In this document: piece after piece, positions 1 to 8,653 of the stretch
Layout: every line of letters begins with the position of its first letter
Position numbering within the stretch: position 1 is the stretch's first letter
Source: Fimbriimonadales bacterium
GTDB taxonomy: Bacteria; Armatimonadota; Fimbriimonadia; Fimbriimonadales; ATM1
Reading direction: 5' to 3'
Assembly (NCBI GenBank): GCA_035559795.1
Contig: DATMAR010000013.1
Span: 62,001-126,000, forward strand
DNA length: 64,000 nt
Made by a program: the position numbers and the translations under genes
Notes under the pieces: model-generated
Database searches by the model: none
What the model saw: the letters and a program-made list of their open reading frames with translations, nothing else
What the model was told of the DNA's origin: nothing

Positions 1-437
1 TGGTATTTTTGGGGCGCTTGCATTCTCTCGAGTATGCCGCTCGATGCAAGCGAGAAGCGGGAGAGCAAGCGATGTTTCTCGATGCCGTCTCGCATGACAG
101 TCCTTTGCTTCCGAGTGCTTATGCAGCAGCGCGCGTCGTGTGCATTCCTTCGATACTCGACGATTTTCTGATTGCGGGAATCGAAGCCGGAGCGGCAGGC
201 GCAAGACTCGTGCTCAGCAATAGTTGGCATCCACAAGAATTATATGGCGATTATGCTCTTTATCCGAATCCGTTTAGCCCGACCGATATTCGCCGTTGTG
301 TCGAGATTGCTTGGGACAAACCTCACGACCCCGAAGCGCAACGAGAATATTTTATAAAACGCTATTCCTGGTCACGGATAGCGGAACAGTTGAAAACGGT
401 TTACGAAGAGGCAGTCGGATTGACCTGTGTTTCATGA
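1..437 (+). CDS. Glycosyltransferase family 4, C-terminal fragment
   Basis: The 5' end lies outside the window; the frame is open from base 3 and stops with TGA at 435-437. The visible ~144 residues resemble the C-terminal Rossmann half of GT4/GT-B enzymes: a stretch like VCIPSILDDFLIAGIEAGA followed by LVLSNSWHPQELYGD and the usual C-terminal helix. In this family that E-A-G region binds the nucleotide sugar. The likely role is sugar transfer in surface polysaccharide or LPS assembly, and the neighbouring GT2 gene fits this. The 3' end overlaps the convergent GT2 gene by 37 bp. Donor and acceptor cannot be read from the sequence. Confidence 0.7.
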   Translation, partial: VFLGRLHSLEYAARCKREAGEQAMFLDAVSHDSPLLPSAYAAARVVCIPSILDDFLIAGIEAGAAGARLVLSNSWHPQELYGDYALYPNPFSPTDIRRCVEIAWDKPHDPEAQREYFIKRYSWSRIAEQLKTVYEEAVGLTCVS

Positions 438-2155
438 GAGAATCCCCCCCTCTCCTCAATAGATTGCAAGGTGTAATCCAGCAGGATTTTTTTGGCTTTG
501 TTCTGATATAGATTGATTACCTCCTCGGAAGAACCAACAGTTTGTCTTTCTTTCAATTTCGCCATAGCCGTGATTTCATACATCATTAAAAAAGCCGAAT
601 AATAAAATTCTCTCCATCCACCTTTCCAGCCTTTTCCCAAGATGTAATTACGCCAGAAGATTCTCATCGCACGGCGAATTGCACGAAATGGGCTTGTTTT
701 CGATTTGGTTTCTTGTGCTGCCTCGATGCTCGTATAACGATTGATTTTGTCTATCAATTCAGAAATATTTGCATAAGCGAAATGAACGATTGCCTCTCCG
801 CTTCGATAAGGCAAATTCATAATACCCGCTCCTTCCGCGATGTGAAGAAACTGATGAAGTCTGTCAGATGTTTGCATAGAACCTACTCTAAAAAATCGTG
901 GATGCCAAATTCGACCAGCACCGCTCGAAGTGAACTTTACGATTTCACCGAAGAGATAGTTTTCCATCGGGATGTTGATTACATCAGCATTCGAGGATTC
1001 GGCGAGCGCTTTTAATTTTTTGCTCAGAGGTTCAGGAACGACTTCATCGGCGTCGAGGATCAAAATCCAATCTCCAGAGCACTTGGAAATGGCAAAAGCA
1101 CGAGCAGGGTCTGCAAAACCTAAATACTCGTGCAAGAAAACGCGAGCACCGAATGATTCGGCGATTTCTCGCGTTCTATCGGTGCTGTGCATATCCACGA
1201 CGATGATTTCGTCTGCCCACGATTTTACGGAACGCAAGGCATAAGGGAGATTCTTCTCCTCGTTGTAAGTGTTGATGGCTACCGATATTTTTCTTTTAGT
1301 GTTTTCCTTCGGTCTGTCATTTTCATACGCGCTCAATATTTTCTCGGCTTCCGCTTGGTATTTTTCAATCACCGCATCGCGTGTGCCAACCGCTTTCCGT
1401 TCTTGCATTTTTGCCGCTATAGCGAGATGATAGAATCCCACCAGTAACGAATAGTAGAATCCACGCCATCCGTCTTTATATCCACGCCCTCGAATATAGT
1501 AGCGCCAAAATGCCAATAACGCACGCCGCAAAGAGGTTCTAGGTTTTGCTCCCTTTTCGATTGCTTGTTCGGCTTCGATCGTCGTATAGCGATTCATTCG
1601 TTCCAGCAATTCCGAAATGTCTGTATAGCAAAAATGCACGATTGCTTTACCTTCTTCGTAAGGTACATCTACGATGCGCGCATTCGGGATAGGATGCAAA
1701 AAACTGTGAATGCGATCTGTCAACTCGATGCAATCTCGACGAAAGAAGCGCATATGGCGGTCCGTCGTCGGACCTGTGCGCGTATAACGCATCACCTCCC
1801 CGAAAAAGTAATTCTCGCGCGCCATACGGAACACATCGCCACGATTGTTTTCGGCGGCATTCAATAACCAATCGCTCAACGGCTTCGGAATCATTTCATC
1901 CGCATCCAAAATAAGAATCCATTCGCCTTTGCATTTAGAAAGAGCGAATGCTCTTGCAGGGTCCGCAAATCCTACATTTTCGTGCAGAAAAACTTTCGCG
2001 CCGAATTCTTTTGCGATTTCGCGTGTTCTATCTGTGCTGTGCATATCTACGACGATGATTTCGTCTACCCAAGAAGCAATCGAGCGCAATGCAAAAGGCA
2101 AATCGCGCTCTTCGTTGTAAGTATTGATTGCCGCAGAAATCGTCGGTTTAGACAT
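401..2155 (-). CDS. Tandem-duplicated GT2 glycosyltransferase (two complete domains)
   Basis: A 584-residue protein made of two family-2 glycosyltransferase domains that are clearly copies of each other. Copy 1 starts near residue 6 (AINTYNEERDLP) with its DxD-type metal motif LDADE at 83-87. Copy 2 starts near residue 291 (VAINTYNEEKNLP) with LDADE at 367-371, an offset of about 284 residues. Both retain IIVVDMHSTDRTREIA and the C-terminal R-Y-T-x-IEA and FWR-Y segments. This layout recalls WaaE/KdtX-like GT2 enzymes, which are normally single-domain. Both copies keep the donor-binding residues, so two transfers or a double-headed enzyme are possible. ATG start at 2155. The last codons overlap the upstream GT4 gene on the other strand. 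Confidence 0.85.
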   Translation of the reverse strand: MSKPTISAAINTYNEERDLPFALRSIASWVDEIIVVDMHSTDRTREIAKEFGAKVFLHENVGFADPARAFALSKCKGEWILILDADEMIPKPLSDWLLNAAENNRGDVFRMARENYFFGEVMRYTRTGPTTDRHMRFFRRDCIELTDRIHSFLHPIPNARIVDVPYEEGKAIVHFCYTDISELLERMNRYTTIEAEQAIEKGAKPRTSLRRALLAFWRYYIRGRGYKDGWRGFYYSLLVGFYHLAIAAKMQERKAVGTRDAVIEKYQAEAEKILSAYENDRPKENTKRKISVAINTYNEEKNLPYALRSVKSWADEIIVVDMHSTDRTREIAESFGARVFLHEYLGFADPARAFAISKCSGDWILILDADEVVPEPLSKKLKALAESSNADVINIPMENYLFGEIVKFTSSGAGRIWHPRFFRVGSMQTSDRLHQFLHIAEGAGIMNLPYRSGEAIVHFAYANISELIDKINRYTSIEAAQETKSKTSPFRAIRRAMRIFWRNYILGKGWKGGWREFYYSAFLMMYEITAMAKLKERQTVGSSEEVINLYQNKAKKILLDYTLQSIEERGGFSHETQVNPTASS

Positions 2156-2296
2156 AACTGGAATAATTTTGCTTATCTAGGCACCTTTGTTCAATTTGAT
2201 TATCTACTGAGATTATCCCTTTTTTTCGTCTTGTGAAAATTCATCCTACGTAATTCCGAGTATTATTTCCTCTGTGTCCTTTCCCCTCTGCTTGAA

Positions 2297-3109
2297 ATGA
2301 TTCCTTTAGCCGAGACGCCTCAATACATCCATTACGCAGCCATCGTCGGCATTCTTATCCTCCTCGAGGGTTTACTCTCCGCGGACAATGCGCTCGTCAT
2401 CGCTATCATTGTCAAAGGTCTTCCTCGAAACGAGCGACGGAAAGCGTTGTTCGTAGGCTTGATCGGCTCGTTCGTTCTGCGTTTCCTCGCCCTGTTCACT
2501 GCCTCTACGCTTCAAAAGTTTTGGTTTCTCCAAGCTGGCGGTGCCCTTTACCTCATCTACCTTGCAATTACGCACCTTTTTCGCCACCAAGCCCATCGTA
2601 AACAGGAAATCAAGGTCAAAAGGAAGGGCTTTTGGCAGACAGTCGTCTTGATCGAACTTACGGACATCGCCTTTGCGATCGACAGCGTTCTGGTAGCGGT
2701 CGCTGTTAGCAACGAACTATGGGTTATTTATACAGGAGTAATTTTAGGGGTAATCCTATTGCGCTTTGCAGCCTTCGTGTTAACTCGGGTCATCGAAAAA
2801 TACCCTGGCCTCGAGCATATGGCGTATGCTCTGGTTTTTTGGGTAGGAATCAAACTCGGTGTTCAGTCGGTGGTCAGCCTTAATGAGTATCATAAATTAG
2901 GGTGGCGAGTGGTACACATGAGCCCGGTTCTTTTCTGGACGGTAACCGCTGCCATCATCGTGATTGGAATTGCACTCTCGCTCCAGGTAAAAAGAAAACC
3001 TGTAAAAGAACGAAAAGAGGTGCTCGAAATTGAAAAACTATTGGAAGGAAATCCCGATAGCGATACTAACCACGCTGATTCTTCTAAGCGCTCCGATGGC
3101 GGGATGTAG
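2297..3109 (+). CDS. TerC-family integral membrane protein
   Basis: 270 residues with about seven hydrophobic segments and the two TerC hallmarks: LLEGLLSADNALVIA near residues 22-36 and ELTDIAFAIDSVLVAVAVS in the middle, whose acidic residues sit inside membrane helices. In characterised relatives (TerC, YkoY/MeeF) such proteins export manganese or help metal loading of exported enzymes; the substrate here is inferred. ATG start at 2297. The 141-bp gap to the divergent GT2 gene lacks a recognisable manganese riboswitch. The 3' end overlaps the next gene by 80 nt in another frame. Confidence 0.88.
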   Translation: MIPLAETPQYIHYAAIVGILILLEGLLSADNALVIAIIVKGLPRNERRKALFVGLIGSFVLRFLALFTASTLQKFWFLQAGGALYLIYLAITHLFRHQAHRKQEIKVKRKGFWQTVVLIELTDIAFAIDSVLVAVAVSNELWVIYTGVILGVILLRFAAFVLTRVIEKYPGLEHMAYALVFWVGIKLGVQSVVSLNEYHKLGWRVVHMSPVLFWTVTAAIIVIGIALSLQVKRKPVKERKEVLEIEKLLEGNPDSDTNHADSSKRSDGGM

Positions 3110-3539
3110 AAAAGGAGAGGAACAGCGGGATACATCACTTCGTCAACCCCCGATTACCGAAAAGGGTTTGGAAGTTGTTTGTGCCCGTGTTCAAAAAGCG
3201 GCAAGTTTAGTTTTAAGATATGCAGACAAACATGGCGGACAACTTCCGAAAGCGGAAACCAGCCTCGAGTTGCGGGATATTTTGAAAAAGGAATTCGGAA
3301 ACACCGAAGGATTCGATGAACTTTGGGTGAGCCATAACGGGAAAGCGTTATTGGTTTATTCGCAAAACGTAGCCGGCAAGAATCTTAAGGACTTTAGTGA
3401 TGCGACGAAGAAACGAACGGTGTTGCTTTGGGACCCCGTGCAATTGAAACCGCATGGAATAGTCACCGCGTTTTTGAGCGGTGAAGTAAAGGCAGTTCCG
3501 CCGAAAAAACCGCAAGCAGCCGGTACAGCGCAGATATAA
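3030..3539 (+). CDS. Putative lipoprotein of unknown function
   Basis: 169 residues with a hydrophobic N-terminus and a lipobox-like LSAPMAGC ending at Cys26, suggesting export and lipid anchoring. The rest is soluble and not recognised; it looks like a small alpha/beta domain with a basic, Pro-rich tail. The start is TTG at 3030, supported by a GAGGTG ribosome site at 3016-3021. The only later Met lies inside the signal peptide, so the start must lie within terC and the two genes overlap by 80 nt. Translation is probably coupled to terC. Confidence 0.65.
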   Translation: MKNYWKEIPIAILTTLILLSAPMAGCRKGEEQRDTSLRQPPITEKGLEVVCARVQKAASLVLRYADKHGGQLPKAETSLELRDILKKEFGNTEGFDELWVSHNGKALLVYSQNVAGKNLKDFSDATKKRTVLLWDPVQLKPHGIVTAFLSGEVKAVPPKKPQAAGTAQI

Positions 3540-3553
3540 CCGTTGCAAAAGAT

Positions 3554-4651
3554 TTGAAAAAGTTAGGCATCGGAATTATCGGGAGCGGGGGCATTGCGCA
3601 AGCGTGCCTCATGCCAGCGTTTGCAGAACTTTCGGATCGTTGCCGAATTCTTGCGATTGCCGACCCGAATCCGGACAATGCATCCAAAGCGGCACAAAAA
3701 TTCGAAGTTCCCCACGTTTTTTCAGATTTTCATGAACTCTTGAGAATGCAAGAGATCGATGCGGTTTGTATAGCTACGCCGAATTTATTTCACAAACATG
3801 CCGCCGTTGCCTCTTTCGAAGCGGGAAAACACGTTTTCTGCGAAAAGCCTATGGCTCGAAATGCCGAGGAAGCACGTGAAATGCTTCTTGCGCAAAAAAA
3901 GAGCGGAAAACTTTTGCAAATCGGTTTTCAATTTCGTTTCTCTGGCGCTGCTTCTTTTATGCACAGATATATATAAAACGGAAACATGGGAAATATTTAT
4001 TACGCGCGTGTGCAAGCCTTGAGAAGGCGCGGCGTTCCAGGATGGGGGGTGTTCATTGACAAAGAGCAACAAGGGGGGGGACCGCTATTGGATATCGGCG
4101 TGCATGTTTTGGATTTCACTTTGTATTTGATGGGATACCCGAAACCGGTTTCTGCATCGGGGAAGACTTTTCAAGCGCTGGCGACGAACCCGAAATATTG
4201 GAATGCATGGGGCGACTACGACCGATCGAAATATTCTGTCGAAGATTTCGCTATCGGTTTTATACGATTCGAAAATGACGCCATCGTAACCTTAGAAAGC
4301 AGTTTCATGGCGAATATCGAAAAAGAAATTTGGCGTTCTTCTCTTTTCGGAACGGAAGCAGGTGCGGATATAGATTTGTTCAGCGATGATCCGATTCGTA
4401 TTTACACGGAAAAAGACCAGCAACTCTTCGATCTCGTTCCGAAAAATGTCCCCCGCGTGAAAAATACCTACTCCGCAGAAATTGCCGCCTTCGTGAATTC
4501 GATTTTAGAAAATAAACCCAGCCCAGTACCTGGCGAACACGGGTTGATTTTGAATGCGATTATGGATGCGATTTATCGTAGCAGTGAAACTGGAAGAGAA
4601 GAACCCATAGCCTCATCCGTAGACGGGCGAATAACAGGCAAAAGGTTCTAA
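3554..4651 (+). pseudogene. Gfo/Idh/MocA-family oxidoreductase interrupted by an in-frame TAA
   Basis: The frame from TTG 3554 to the stop at 4651 encodes a normal-length (about 365 residues) NAD(P)-dependent sugar dehydrogenase. The N-terminal Rossmann motif is GIIGSGGIAQ, then VFCEKPMARNAEEA, which holds the EKP motif. The C-terminal domain contains GGGPLLDIGVHVLDFTLYLMG with the expected catalytic D/H pair. A single TAA codon at 3974-3976 splits it just where the family has an x-x-G-x-hydrophobic-G-x-hydrophobic-YYAR segment. Both halves are in the same frame, so one substitution (for example AAA to TAA) explains the break. An ATG at 3986 could restart the second half, but that piece lacks the cofactor-binding domain. 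A sequencing error, recent inactivation or readthrough are all possible. Confidence 0.8.
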
Positions 4652-4744
4652 ATTTTAATCGAGAGCCGTGTTCTTCTAAATCTACGTTTTGATAAGAGAC
4701 ACTCCTCTTCGGTCAATTTTGTGAAAATTCTCGAGGGTTTGCCA

Positions 4745-5941
4745 TCATTGACTGACATCCTCCCAGTTGCCTGCTGCCCAAAGGCATCCTCCTAAAAACA
4801 GTTTTCTCAACACCTCGTTTTGCGATCTCGTATAATGGAAATCGGAGGCTGTTGCTTGGTAATACACCCGCCCATAACCGAACCGATTCGCAAACGCAAA
4901 ACAACTGCGGTTTTTTTCCCAAATTGCAATAGGGAGGGCAGAAGAATTTTTTTCAGGTAACCGAACCGCCGCTGACCCTTTCAGCCCGAGGGTAATATTT
5001 AACAAAATCGGCTCGTCGAAAGGTTTATTCACTGTAATCCGAACCGGGCCGCCCTCTGTGTTTTCATAGTAAATTCCCCCGAACCAGTCCGCGATGCGCG
5101 ATAAATTCCTTTCATTAGAAATGCCTTGCTTATCGCGCGTCACTACATCTTCGTTGGGTCCGTACTGTGTGCACATGATTGACGGAACTCCTTCCGTGAG
5201 CACTACACCTCCTCCATCTCTTACATATTCTCTCAACATGTCTCCAAGGGCAGGATTCGTCGTGCGATTATAGGCAGTGATGATAACTAAGTCGAATTTG
5301 TTGAGTTCTGCGATTCCTTCCGGTGCTTTGAAACGTACTTCTACGTATTCAAACCCTAACTTCCGTAATTCTTCTGCTAATTCATTAGCGCCTTCCGCCC
5401 AAGTGACACGTCTTTCATCCGTTACAAAATCGCTTATAAAAGGACTTCCAGGTCCGTCTGCTAAGATGAGAGCGGCACCAAGACTCGTGCGTTGGATGAT
5501 TTCTTCGCGCGCTGCTTCGAATTTCAATTTTCCATCAATAGCCATCGACCACAACTCCGCTTCTTTTCTTTCGTCGGAGCGCTTGATTGGGTGTATTCGT
5601 AAAGGCATTTGGTGCCGATAGATTCCCGCTCCGGTAACTCTCCCCTTCTCGGATACGAGAACGACAGCCGGAGTGTTCGTTTCCGGCAAATCGCGCAGAA
5701 GTCCTTTCCATATTCCCCCCCCTGCTGAAATCATCACTGCTTCTTCGGACGAGCGTGGCCATACAGTTATTATAAAAAGAGTCAATACCAAAGATACCGT
5801 AATTATCGAAACGAGCATAACCTTTTTCGCTCTTTCGTTCTGCTCCGCAAGTCTCGAAAGAAGCCTTTCGTCGAATTTTCGCTCGTCTATCGGAATCTCT
5901 TCACGAATGTATTTCTCTAAATTTTCTAATGGATTTTCCAT
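4745..5941 (-). CDS. Single-pass membrane protein with amidotransferase-like outer domain, putative anti-sigma factor
   Basis: 398 residues from ATG 5941: about 40 charged helical residues, one membrane helix at roughly 41-60, then about 335 residues predicted outside the membrane. The outer part includes FDLVIITAYNRTTNPALGDMLREYVRDGGGVVLTEG-like sequence (split here by eye), typical of the class I glutamine-amidotransferase/ThuA-like fold, though no catalytic Cys is obvious. The start lies 2 nt after the sigma factor stop with GGGGAG upstream; a GTG at 5956 that overlaps the sigma gene is the alternative. The order, coupling and topology suggest it holds the ECF factor at the membrane, but no classical zinc anti-sigma motif is seen. 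Confidence 0.6.
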   Translation of the reverse strand: MENPLENLEKYIREEIPIDERKFDERLLSRLAEQNERAKKVMLVSIITVSLVLTLFIITVWPRSSEEAVMISAGGGIWKGLLRDLPETNTPAVVLVSEKGRVTGAGIYRHQMPLRIHPIKRSDERKEAELWSMAIDGKLKFEAAREEIIQRTSLGAALILADGPGSPFISDFVTDERRVTWAEGANELAEELRKLGFEYVEVRFKAPEGIAELNKFDLVIITAYNRTTNPALGDMLREYVRDGGGVVLTEGVPSIMCTQYGPNEDVVTRDKQGISNERNLSRIADWFGGIYYENTEGGPVRITVNKPFDEPILLNITLGLKGSAAVRLPEKNSSALPIAIWEKNRSCFAFANRFGYGRVYYQATASDFHYTRSQNEVLRKLFLGGCLWAAGNWEDVSQ

Positions 5942-5943
5942 TG

Positions 5944-6465
5944 TTACGCTCCCCACATTTTTTTAAATTTGTCTTTCGCTGCATTGATTCTCGAGGCGAC
6001 GGTCCCTGCAGGAATACCCAATATTTCGGAAATCTCTTCGTACGTCATCCCATCCTCGTATGCAAGCACGAGAATTTCTACATCCCTGAAGTCCATTTTT
6101 TTAAAAACTTCTCGTACGGCGATACGATTATCGTGGTCGTATCTTATATCCTCGTGGCAAGGGTCGATTGCTTCCACCTTTCGATTTTTTTTCCAAGCAC
6201 GTATGGCTTCATTGTGCAAAATTTTATAAAACCATGCAGTTTGATGGGTTTCCATGTGTTTGTCCCATGAACGGGCTGCTCGCATGAACGCCTCTTGAAC
6301 GATGTCTTCTGCGAGTTCTCTATCCCCTAACAACCGGTATGCGCGGCGAATCGCTTTGTTTCTCTCTCGAGCAACAAATTCGCCGAATCCGATGGGATTG
6401 CCCCTTTCTCCTCCTCTTCGTTTGGAGTCCACCGTAGTACCAAGAACCGCTGTTCTAAGCGCCAT
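5944..6465 (-). CDS. ECF-type RNA polymerase sigma factor
   Basis: 173 residues. Region 2 is visible as RRAYRLLGDRELAEDIVQEAFMRA, followed by TAWFYKILHNEAI. Region 4 is VLAYEDGMTYEEISEILGIP with the helix-turn-helix GTVASRINAAKDKFKK. It should direct RNA polymerase to a small regulon in response to an envelope signal, through the coupled downstream membrane protein. The ATG is at 6465 and the gene is divergent from the CorC-type gene. The first ~30 residues are basic and not conserved in the family. Confidence 0.9.
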   Translation of the reverse strand: MALRTAVLGTTVDSKRRGGERGNPIGFGEFVARERNKAIRRAYRLLGDRELAEDIVQEAFMRAARSWDKHMETHQTAWFYKILHNEAIRAWKKNRKVEAIDPCHEDIRYDHDNRIAVREVFKKMDFRDVEILVLAYEDGMTYEEISEILGIPAGTVASRINAAKDKFKKMWGA

Positions 6466-6576
6466 TATGTATTAAATAACCCTCATAACCGATGTTTTCT
6501 TTACTGAAAATGCAGATTCGAAGGACATCGCGCGAGTCAGAGCCTTGTCCTTTTGCGATAGAATGATAAAAAACCA

Positions 6577-7902
6577 ATGGAGTCCGAGCTTTGGACCTGG
6601 CTACTGATTGCCGCTCTCGTCTTTATCAATGGGTTTTTCGTTAGCGCCGAGTATGCGCTCGTTGGCGCGAGGAAGTCCCGAATTCAAGTTTTAGCCAAGC
6701 GCGGGAAAAAGAATGCCCAAAGGGTCGTCGAAGCCTTGGAAAACCTGCCCTGGTATATCGCTGGCATCCAAATTGGGATTACCATGGCGGGAATCGGATT
6801 AGGTGCCATAGGAGAACAGCGGCTTGCGGACAGCCTCCGCCCCTTTTTCTCTGGTGCTGGTTTGCACATCTTAGCGAGCGCGATTTCATTTTTGCTCGTT
6901 ACTTTTTTGCTGGTCGTTTTGGGAGAACTCGTTCCGAAATATCTCACGATTAGAAATTGTGACCGCTTTGCTTTGCTTCTGATTTATCCGCTCAATGCTT
7001 TATTGATGGTTTTGGCTCCTTTAACGGTTTTTTTAGAAGGTGCAGGGTATTGGATTCTAAGACCATTCGGAATCGATATGCGCAAAGAGCGCCCCCCCAT
7101 AGCGGCGAAGGAAGAACTCGCGGCAATCGTGCAGGAAGTCAGTACACAAGGAGTTATCGAAGAAAAACACGCCCGCTTCATTACGAAACTTCTGCAACTC
7201 ACGGAATTAAAAGCGAGCGACATCATGATTCCGCGCGTGGATATCGTTGCCATTGACGTCGATACCCCACCCTCTGAATTGGCGAAATTCTTAGGCAATC
7301 AGAGTCATACGCGTTTGCTTGCATGCGAAGACAACGATTTGGACGAAGTCGTCGGTGTTTTGCATCTCCAGGATGCAATGAAAGTCATTGCAGGCGAAGC
7401 CAAAGATATTCGTTCCGTTCTTCGTCCTGCGATATTCGTCCCCCCCAATCTTTCTTTGGACAAACTCGTTGACCGAATGCGTGAAGAAAGAGCACAAATG
7501 CTCGTAGTGCGCGACGAGCACGGTGGCACAGCAGGTCTTTTGACTTTGGAGGACATCGTCGAGGAAATCTTCGGAGAACTCGACGACCAGGTGGAAAGTG
7601 CGCAACCTCGTATCTTTTGGCGCCCGGATAAACGGGTGACCATGAGGGGAGATGTGCGCACCGACGAGCTTATCGAATTTTTAGGTTGGGAAGAAAACCC
7701 ATTGGAACGAGAAACGATTTCGACGATTATTCTCGAACAATTAGGACGAACACCGAAACTCGGCGACACTGTGCAAACACCGATAGGCATTCTTCGCGTG
7801 GATAATATGGCGAGGAATCGAATCACACGTGTTTCGTTGATTCCTTATCAAAAACCTCTATTGGGAACCGATTTAGAAACTCGCGCGACAAAAACGAACT
7901 AA
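6577..7902 (+). CDS. HlyC/CorC-family (DUF21-CBS) membrane transporter
   Basis: 441 residues with the family order: a DUF21 membrane domain (four hydrophobic segments, about 1-170, beginning with NGFFVSAEYALVGARKSR), a CBS pair (about 215-345, with IMIPRVDIVAID and MLVVRDEHGGTAGLLTLEDIVEEIFGE spans) and a C-terminal CorC_HlyC domain (about 360-430). Relatives are linked to Mg2+ or Co2+ efflux and resistance, and the cytosolic CBS pair senses nucleotides. The last 30 bp overlap the convergent phoU gene. Confidence 0.9.
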   Translation: MESELWTWLLIAALVFINGFFVSAEYALVGARKSRIQVLAKRGKKNAQRVVEALENLPWYIAGIQIGITMAGIGLGAIGEQRLADSLRPFFSGAGLHILASAISFLLVTFLLVVLGELVPKYLTIRNCDRFALLLIYPLNALLMVLAPLTVFLEGAGYWILRPFGIDMRKERPPIAAKEELAAIVQEVSTQGVIEEKHARFITKLLQLTELKASDIMIPRVDIVAIDVDTPPSELAKFLGNQSHTRLLACEDNDLDEVVGVLHLQDAMKVIAGEAKDIRSVLRPAIFVPPNLSLDKLVDRMREERAQMLVVRDEHGGTAGLLTLEDIVEEIFGELDDQVESAQPRIFWRPDKRVTMRGDVRTDELIEFLGWEENPLERETISTIILEQLGRTPKLGDTVQTPIGILRVDNMARNRITRVSLIPYQKPLLGTDLETRATKTN

Positions 7903-8547
7903 ATTTCCCGTCCGTACGAATTCCAAGCGCTCGACGATCGAAACTGCGCGGTCGCCTACGTATTCCAAATGATGCAACGCTTGAATGATTTTCAATCCTG
8001 CATCTACGAAATCGGGATTATTGCGAATCTTGTCTTTCACACTTCGACGTGCGCGTTTCCACAGTGCATCCACTTCTGCATCTTCGGCAATCACTTCTTC
8101 GGATAGCGCAGGATCGTCTTCTCGAAACGCTTTCAATGCTTTCAAAAGCATCCCGCGCGCTTTTTCTGAAAGTTCTGTTAACTCTTTTGCAGCGTCTGGA
8201 GGGATTTCGTCGGGGACGGTGATCGCTTTTTTTGCGATACTCACCGCATCGTCACCCACCCTCTCCAATTCGGAAGAAATGCCCATCACTGCGGCGATGA
8301 GTCGGACATCCTTTGCAACGGGGGCTTCCCGCGCGATGATGACGATGGCTGTAGAGTGGATTTCTAGTTCCATCCTATCCAAGATGCCATCGGAATCCAC
8401 GACCTCTCGTGCGAGCGGGATATCCTTTTTTAGAACGGCCTTTACCGCATCGCCGACCATCCTTTCGGCACGCGAACCCATCTCCATGACCTGCTCGCGC
8501 AGGTCGGAAAGGAGTTCATCGAAGTGCTTTCTCGCCGGCTGAATCAT
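7873..8547 (-). CDS. phoU: PhoU-type phosphate-uptake regulator
   Basis: 224 residues, the usual PhoU length, as two three-helix PhoU repeats: HFDELLSDLREQVMEMGSRAERMV at the start and a second copy near residues 115-210 ending in HHLEYVGDRAVSIVE. The conserved metal-contact motif E-R-x-GDDA (ELERVGDDAVSIAKKA) and its second-copy counterpart (LEYVGDRAVSIVE) are present. It normally modulates PhoR and the Pst transporter, but no pst or phoBR gene is adjacent. ATG 8547; the 3' end overlaps the CorC-type gene by 30 bp. Confidence 0.9.
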   Translation of the reverse strand: MIQPARKHFDELLSDLREQVMEMGSRAERMVGDAVKAVLKKDIPLAREVVDSDGILDRMELEIHSTAIVIIAREAPVAKDVRLIAAVMGISSELERVGDDAVSIAKKAITVPDEIPPDAAKELTELSEKARGMLLKALKAFREDDPALSEEVIAEDAEVDALWKRARRSVKDKIRNNPDFVDAGLKIIQALHHLEYVGDRAVSIVERLEFVRTGNLVRFCRASF

Positions 8548-8653
8548 AGAGATAGACTTGATAGTTATCGGTACGAATTAGACGCTGGTTAAGTTCGGTT
8601 TGCTTTTATAAATTTTACGTTATCGAATATTTTATTCTTTGAAATGAATAACT

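Noticed and set aside
2156-2296. Manganese (yybP-ykoY) riboswitch upstream of terC
   Set aside because: The leader lacks the conserved loops and paired segments of that class; it is also only about 140 bp and shared with a divergent gene.
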